NCBI GenBank assembly: GCA_029261215.1
Contig: JAJDBT010000096.1
Coordinates: forward strand, 66,366 to 102,149
Direction of reading: 5' to 3'
DNA from: Nitrospirota bacterium
GTDB lineage: Bacteria > Nitrospirota > Nitrospiria > SBBL01 > JAADHI01
Length of the DNA stretch: 35,784 nucleotides
The translations under genes and the position numbers were made by a program. Shown here in pieces: positions 33,901 to 35,784 of the stretch (the stretch's first letter is position 1; every line of letters begins with the position of its first letter). The notes beneath the pieces were generated by a model, which was not told the origin of the DNA, searched no databases, and worked only from the letters and a program-made list of their open reading frames with translations.

Positions 33901-35784
33901 GTGGCCGTTTCCCAGGCATCGGACTTTTGTATTTCGGATTCGGGAACTGACCCGTGTCTTCTCTCTCTCCCATCGCCTTAAGGCCGTCCCAACTCCAATC
34001 CCAAACAGTCGCGTCATAGGCCAAAATCTGACCTTTTTCGTCAGAGGTATGCCCAGGCTCTCCCGCAGGGGGAAGCATCATTTTAACCCAGTCTTTGATG
34101 GAAATGTCCGGGATGGGCTTCGACCAGTCTGAGGCCTTTTTGGTGATGTTCCATTTTTTGTCAAACCAGTCCATGGTATTGCCAACCAGTTTGTCAGAGG
34201 TGACTGCGGGTTTCATCCGGCCTTTACGGTCGGGCAATTCCTGCAAGGGCGCCATGGCGTCGGTGCTGACAAAGGGATAGTCACCGGACTGGATGGTGTT
34301 GTATACCCGCCAGTAACCCCACATGCCCGCCACATAGTGATGTGCGACGTGACAATGGAAAAGAAAGTCTCCGGCCAACTGCTGACACAAACCGGAACCA
34401 CATTCGGTCTGAAGGTCAAGCACTTCAGACGGCCCGATGACTTCGACGTCCACGCGGTCAGAAATGGTTCGGATCACGGGAAATTTCACGGGGTTGTCCC
34501 AGGCGGCAGTCAAAAGCTCTTCACCTTTGCCATCGGCCTTGGGCTGACGCAGCCAGCGAATGGTGCCGCCGTGTGGATGATGGGAATGAAAGACTTCTCC
34601 ACCACCATGCACCAGACGGAATTTTGCCGGGTCACCCATGTAGGACCGGGGAACGGTGGTTGGCGCATCTCCAAAGGTATAGGAGCTGTAGGCCATGGAT
34701 TCATCTTCAAAATGAAAATATTTTTCCTGCATCGCCAGGTTGTTGATCCCAAACGGCTCTGAACGGAAGTTCATGGCACGTGCGGAAGGACGATAGGCAT
34801 CGGTGTTCGGATCACGCTGCGGAATCATTTCCCCATCCCGGTTCAGAGGACGGAAAGATTCATCTCCCACTTCGTGATAAACCAGTGTAAATTCACGAAA
34901 ATCTTTGGAAACAGGGTCAATCACATCGTCATAGGCAATCATCATCTGCCAGCCACTTTCAGCTTCTTTGCCTGTGATCGGGTCAAGGTATCGCGATCCC
35001 ATCGGCTCCACGATAAATGCACCAATCAAACCCAGACTGCCCGGTTCACGACCTGCGTGGCTATGAAAGGCATGTCCGCCTTCCTGTTCGTCGGGCTGAA
35101 TGTACCATTCAAAAACCTGAGATGCTCCGGACTTGACGTTCGAATCCGGATTCACTGAAGTTGCGGGCTGACCTGTGGCCTGAATCACCATGCTGGAACC
35201 ATGAATATGAAGTCCCGCATCTTCTTCCTCAACTTCGTTGCGGAAAGTGATCACCATGCAGTCACCCTGATTTCCACGAATAATCAAAGGAGCGATCTTG
35301 TCGGTCTGAAGCCCCAAAGATACCGCACCCGGATCAAAACCCGGTTTATCACGGGCTTCACGGTTCATCCGCTCTTCCTCTTTAATCGCAGGAATATCTT
35401 TCGTGATGGCATACATGTAGCCCGGATGAAAATCGAGCCATTGGTTCAAGGTGATCTCCACGTTGATCGCGGTAATATCCAGTTTTTTCACAGGCGCATT
35501 ACTCGGACAGCGGCCTGCATTTGAAACAGTTTCGCTCGCGCCGGTCGGCCCAAGAAACCAGCTTCGATCCATTTGCTGCATTGCGCTCAAGTTGCTGAAC
35601 GGGCCCGTATTTCCTGTGGCTTCGGCATGACCCTTGATATCGCTCATCAAGGAACTCATCGCCCGATCCACCTGGGATGTACGACCGGTATCTCCCTCTT
35701 TCGTCTCTTCTCGCTTGATCTGGGCTTTTAATTTCGCCTTCCAGTCCGCAGAAGCAACCATTTGAGCATCCGTCTTTTCCGAAT
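30950..35784 (-). CDS. giant multi-domain multicopper oxidase, MofA/MnxG/OmpB-like (N-terminus beyond window)
   Basis: At least 1603 residues from ATG 35761, but the frame stays open to the window edge and no signal peptide is seen, so the true start lies outside. Three double-cupredoxin units are recognisable from the repeated GA[FL]I[VI]EP.GS.Y.DP.TG (from 247, 942 and 1352). Copper motifs, numbered from that ATG, are HIH 185-187, HSH 233-235, HSHHPH 392-397, HCH 469-471 with His475 and Met480, HPH 788-790, HDH 928-930, and HTWHLAGH 1106-1113. The third unit has lost nearly all ligands (WDW where HxH is expected). Size and layout resemble the giant bacterial oxidases linked to Mn(II) oxidation (MofA, MnxG) and Geobacter OmpB. 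The metal substrate is inferred, not shown. A strong terminator follows. Confidence 0.88.
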   Translation of the reverse strand, partial: SEKTDAQMVASADWKAKLKAQIKREETKEGDTGRTSQVDRAMSSLMSDIKGHAEATGNTGPFSNLSAMQQMDRSWFLGPTGASETVSNAGRCPSNAPVKKLDITAINVEITLNQWLDFHPGYMYAITKDIPAIKEEERMNREARDKPGFDPGAVSLGLQTDKIAPLIIRGNQGDCMVITFRNEVEEEDAGLHIHGSSMVIQATGQPATSVNPDSNVKSGASQVFEWYIQPDEQEGGHAFHSHAGREPGSLGLIGAFIVEPMGSRYLDPITGKEAESGWQMMIAYDDVIDPVSKDFREFTLVYHEVGDESFRPLNRDGEMIPQRDPNTDAYRPSARAMNFRSEPFGINNLAMQEKYFHFEDESMAYSSYTFGDAPTTVPRSYMGDPAKFRLVHGGGEVFHSHHPHGGTIRWLRQPKADGKGEELLTAAWDNPVKFPVIRTISDRVDVEVIGPSEVLDLQTECGSGLCQQLAGDFLFHCHVAHHYVAGMWGYWRVYNTIQSGDYPFVSTDAMAPLQELPDRKGRMKPAVTSDKLVGNTMDWFDKKWNITKKASDWSKPIPDISIKDWVKMMLPPAGEPGHTSDEKGQILAYDATVWDWSWDGLKAMGEREDTGQFPNPKYKSPMPGKRPPILFERKTGKLAWPHFKPHFGKRVPFARHHGPAPWLEPIHMDKDNGSLPTDPGSVGAPGEETTQPARPGEQGRWSLCPEGAGRKQYTIHFIQTPITMNEGIGEQSKVVDPDGLIYVLQEDVAKVRANPDLAKPLVYRANVYDCIDVILKSEWIDNNPTNFQMSKINIHPHFIQFDNQASDGVITGYSYDQSVRPFTMLGKKETRGLPAPMNALVTEPVRQGSMSIKIKMGDKATPYHEDTDIMIGMHQVETSEVRWIRKIEHDAATGVDTLTFSEPLSHAHKKDEIVSVEWVRYRLWADADVGTVFWHDHALGGTTWPHGAVGALIIEPIGSTYHDPVTGQQIRSGPIADIHSNEPVGYGYSGSFREMAQFLHDTMPYTAQVVTEGNPPGQTKRAAIDAGQVLFFQMPYDLDFTAVPMLNGGTHTTGGGFFFRAESIAKRLINNPDPSLVFSSLAHKKDPGTPLLRAYLGDTVVFRMLHTMMNETHTWHLAGHAFRTERYADQSDLRNAHHIGIAERYDFVTRAGGPQKMAGDYLHFDGRPSHLAEGSWGIFRVLDEETKNLKKLPGFGEIPKSAKNVCPGDAPVKRFDVVATDMALKYNPNAPDFIEVDFDRKLQVSNPKGKLFMLEGDMAKVAEGAMPHPLTLHVNSGDCIKVKLRNNMKEHKASFSADMLAFDPKDSQGVNVGNNPGDQTVAPGKTRTYTFYAPPEYGEFSAIVWDWGNFINSVRDGLFGGIIVGPRGAKYRDPMTGEDVSLKNAWAVDVILDRTNPKMAGRSDYRDVSLYFQDEDNIIGTAFMPYIQQIAGLTGVNYRIEPWMYREENGCELGTMFQPCVAGSTDPVTPTILAHAGDPVRIHVFGAFNEQNQMFALEGHQWPLKINMPGADLFHTEEFGSSENLDVFLRAAGGPTQLPGVYLWQNHRLPYTAAGQWGYLKVLPAGNQTILPLNSGGGMGGRRADLPQKGAPGAFSGLNETPGPVSMIEK

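Noticed and set aside
33392-34132. Plus-strand open frame of about 245 codons, also inside the oxidase gene
   Set aside because: It is antisense to strongly conserved-looking oxidase sequence, with no domain and no ribosome-binding site evident.

Overview
The window comes from a Gram-negative (diderm) bacterium with lipopolysaccharide. It carries lptD, a Kdo kinase gene (kdkA), a heptosyltransferase-family gene, a TolC-type outer-membrane channel and a PEP-CTERM secreted protein. No ribosomal or other strong phylogenetic marker is present. The mixture of folC-lptD, a PEP-pyruvate dikinase regulator, AmgK/MurU-type genes, PEP-CTERM sorting and a giant multicopper oxidase would fit a Nitrospirota- or Desulfobacterota-like lineage, but that is only a low-confidence inference.

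Layout. (1) 1-10.9 kb is mostly housekeeping and envelope. It holds the 3' end of a membrane protein gene, a minus-strand trmL-methyltransferase pair, folC directly abutting lptD, the PPDK/PEP synthase regulator, and a four-gene exporter (HlyD adaptor, ABC ATPase, ABC-2 permease, TolC channel). (2) 10.9-17.2 kb looks accessory. It contains a Rho-like ATPase gene lacking the N-terminal RNA-binding domain, followed by a terminator-like hairpin, a complete potABCD polyamine uptake operon with a GC-richer codon style than its neighbours, and the apparent 3' remnant of a transposase gene. (3) 17.2-22.5 kb, minus strand, has an EEP-family phosphodiesterase, a cytochrome P450, an NTF2-like protein, a PEP-CTERM zinc protease and two SRPBCC proteins. 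A perfect 18-bp inverted repeat lies between the P450 and EEP genes. (4) 22.8-28 kb has tRNA-Gly(CCC), an AmgK-MurU pair probably serving cell-wall sugar salvage, an overlapping ArsC/Spx-family gene, a DUF3386 gene, and head-to-head heptosyltransferase and Kdo-kinase genes whose 5' ends may overlap. (5) 28.2-35.8 kb, minus strand, is a copper/iron-protein locus. It holds a multicopper oxidase of more than 1600 residues (N-terminus beyond the window) closed by a strong intrinsic terminator, then a periplasmic cupredoxin-like protein, a CopD-like membrane protein, a hemerythrin and a small exported OB-fold-like protein.

The two most unusual items are the domain-deleted Rho paralogue with an altered P-loop, and the giant MofA/MnxG/OmpB-type oxidase. 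In that oxidase the copper-ligand motifs predict a single intact trinuclear site between the second and third cupredoxin domains. The linked copper and iron proteins suggest an extracellular metal-oxidation or metal-handling module. Its substrate cannot be read from sequence.
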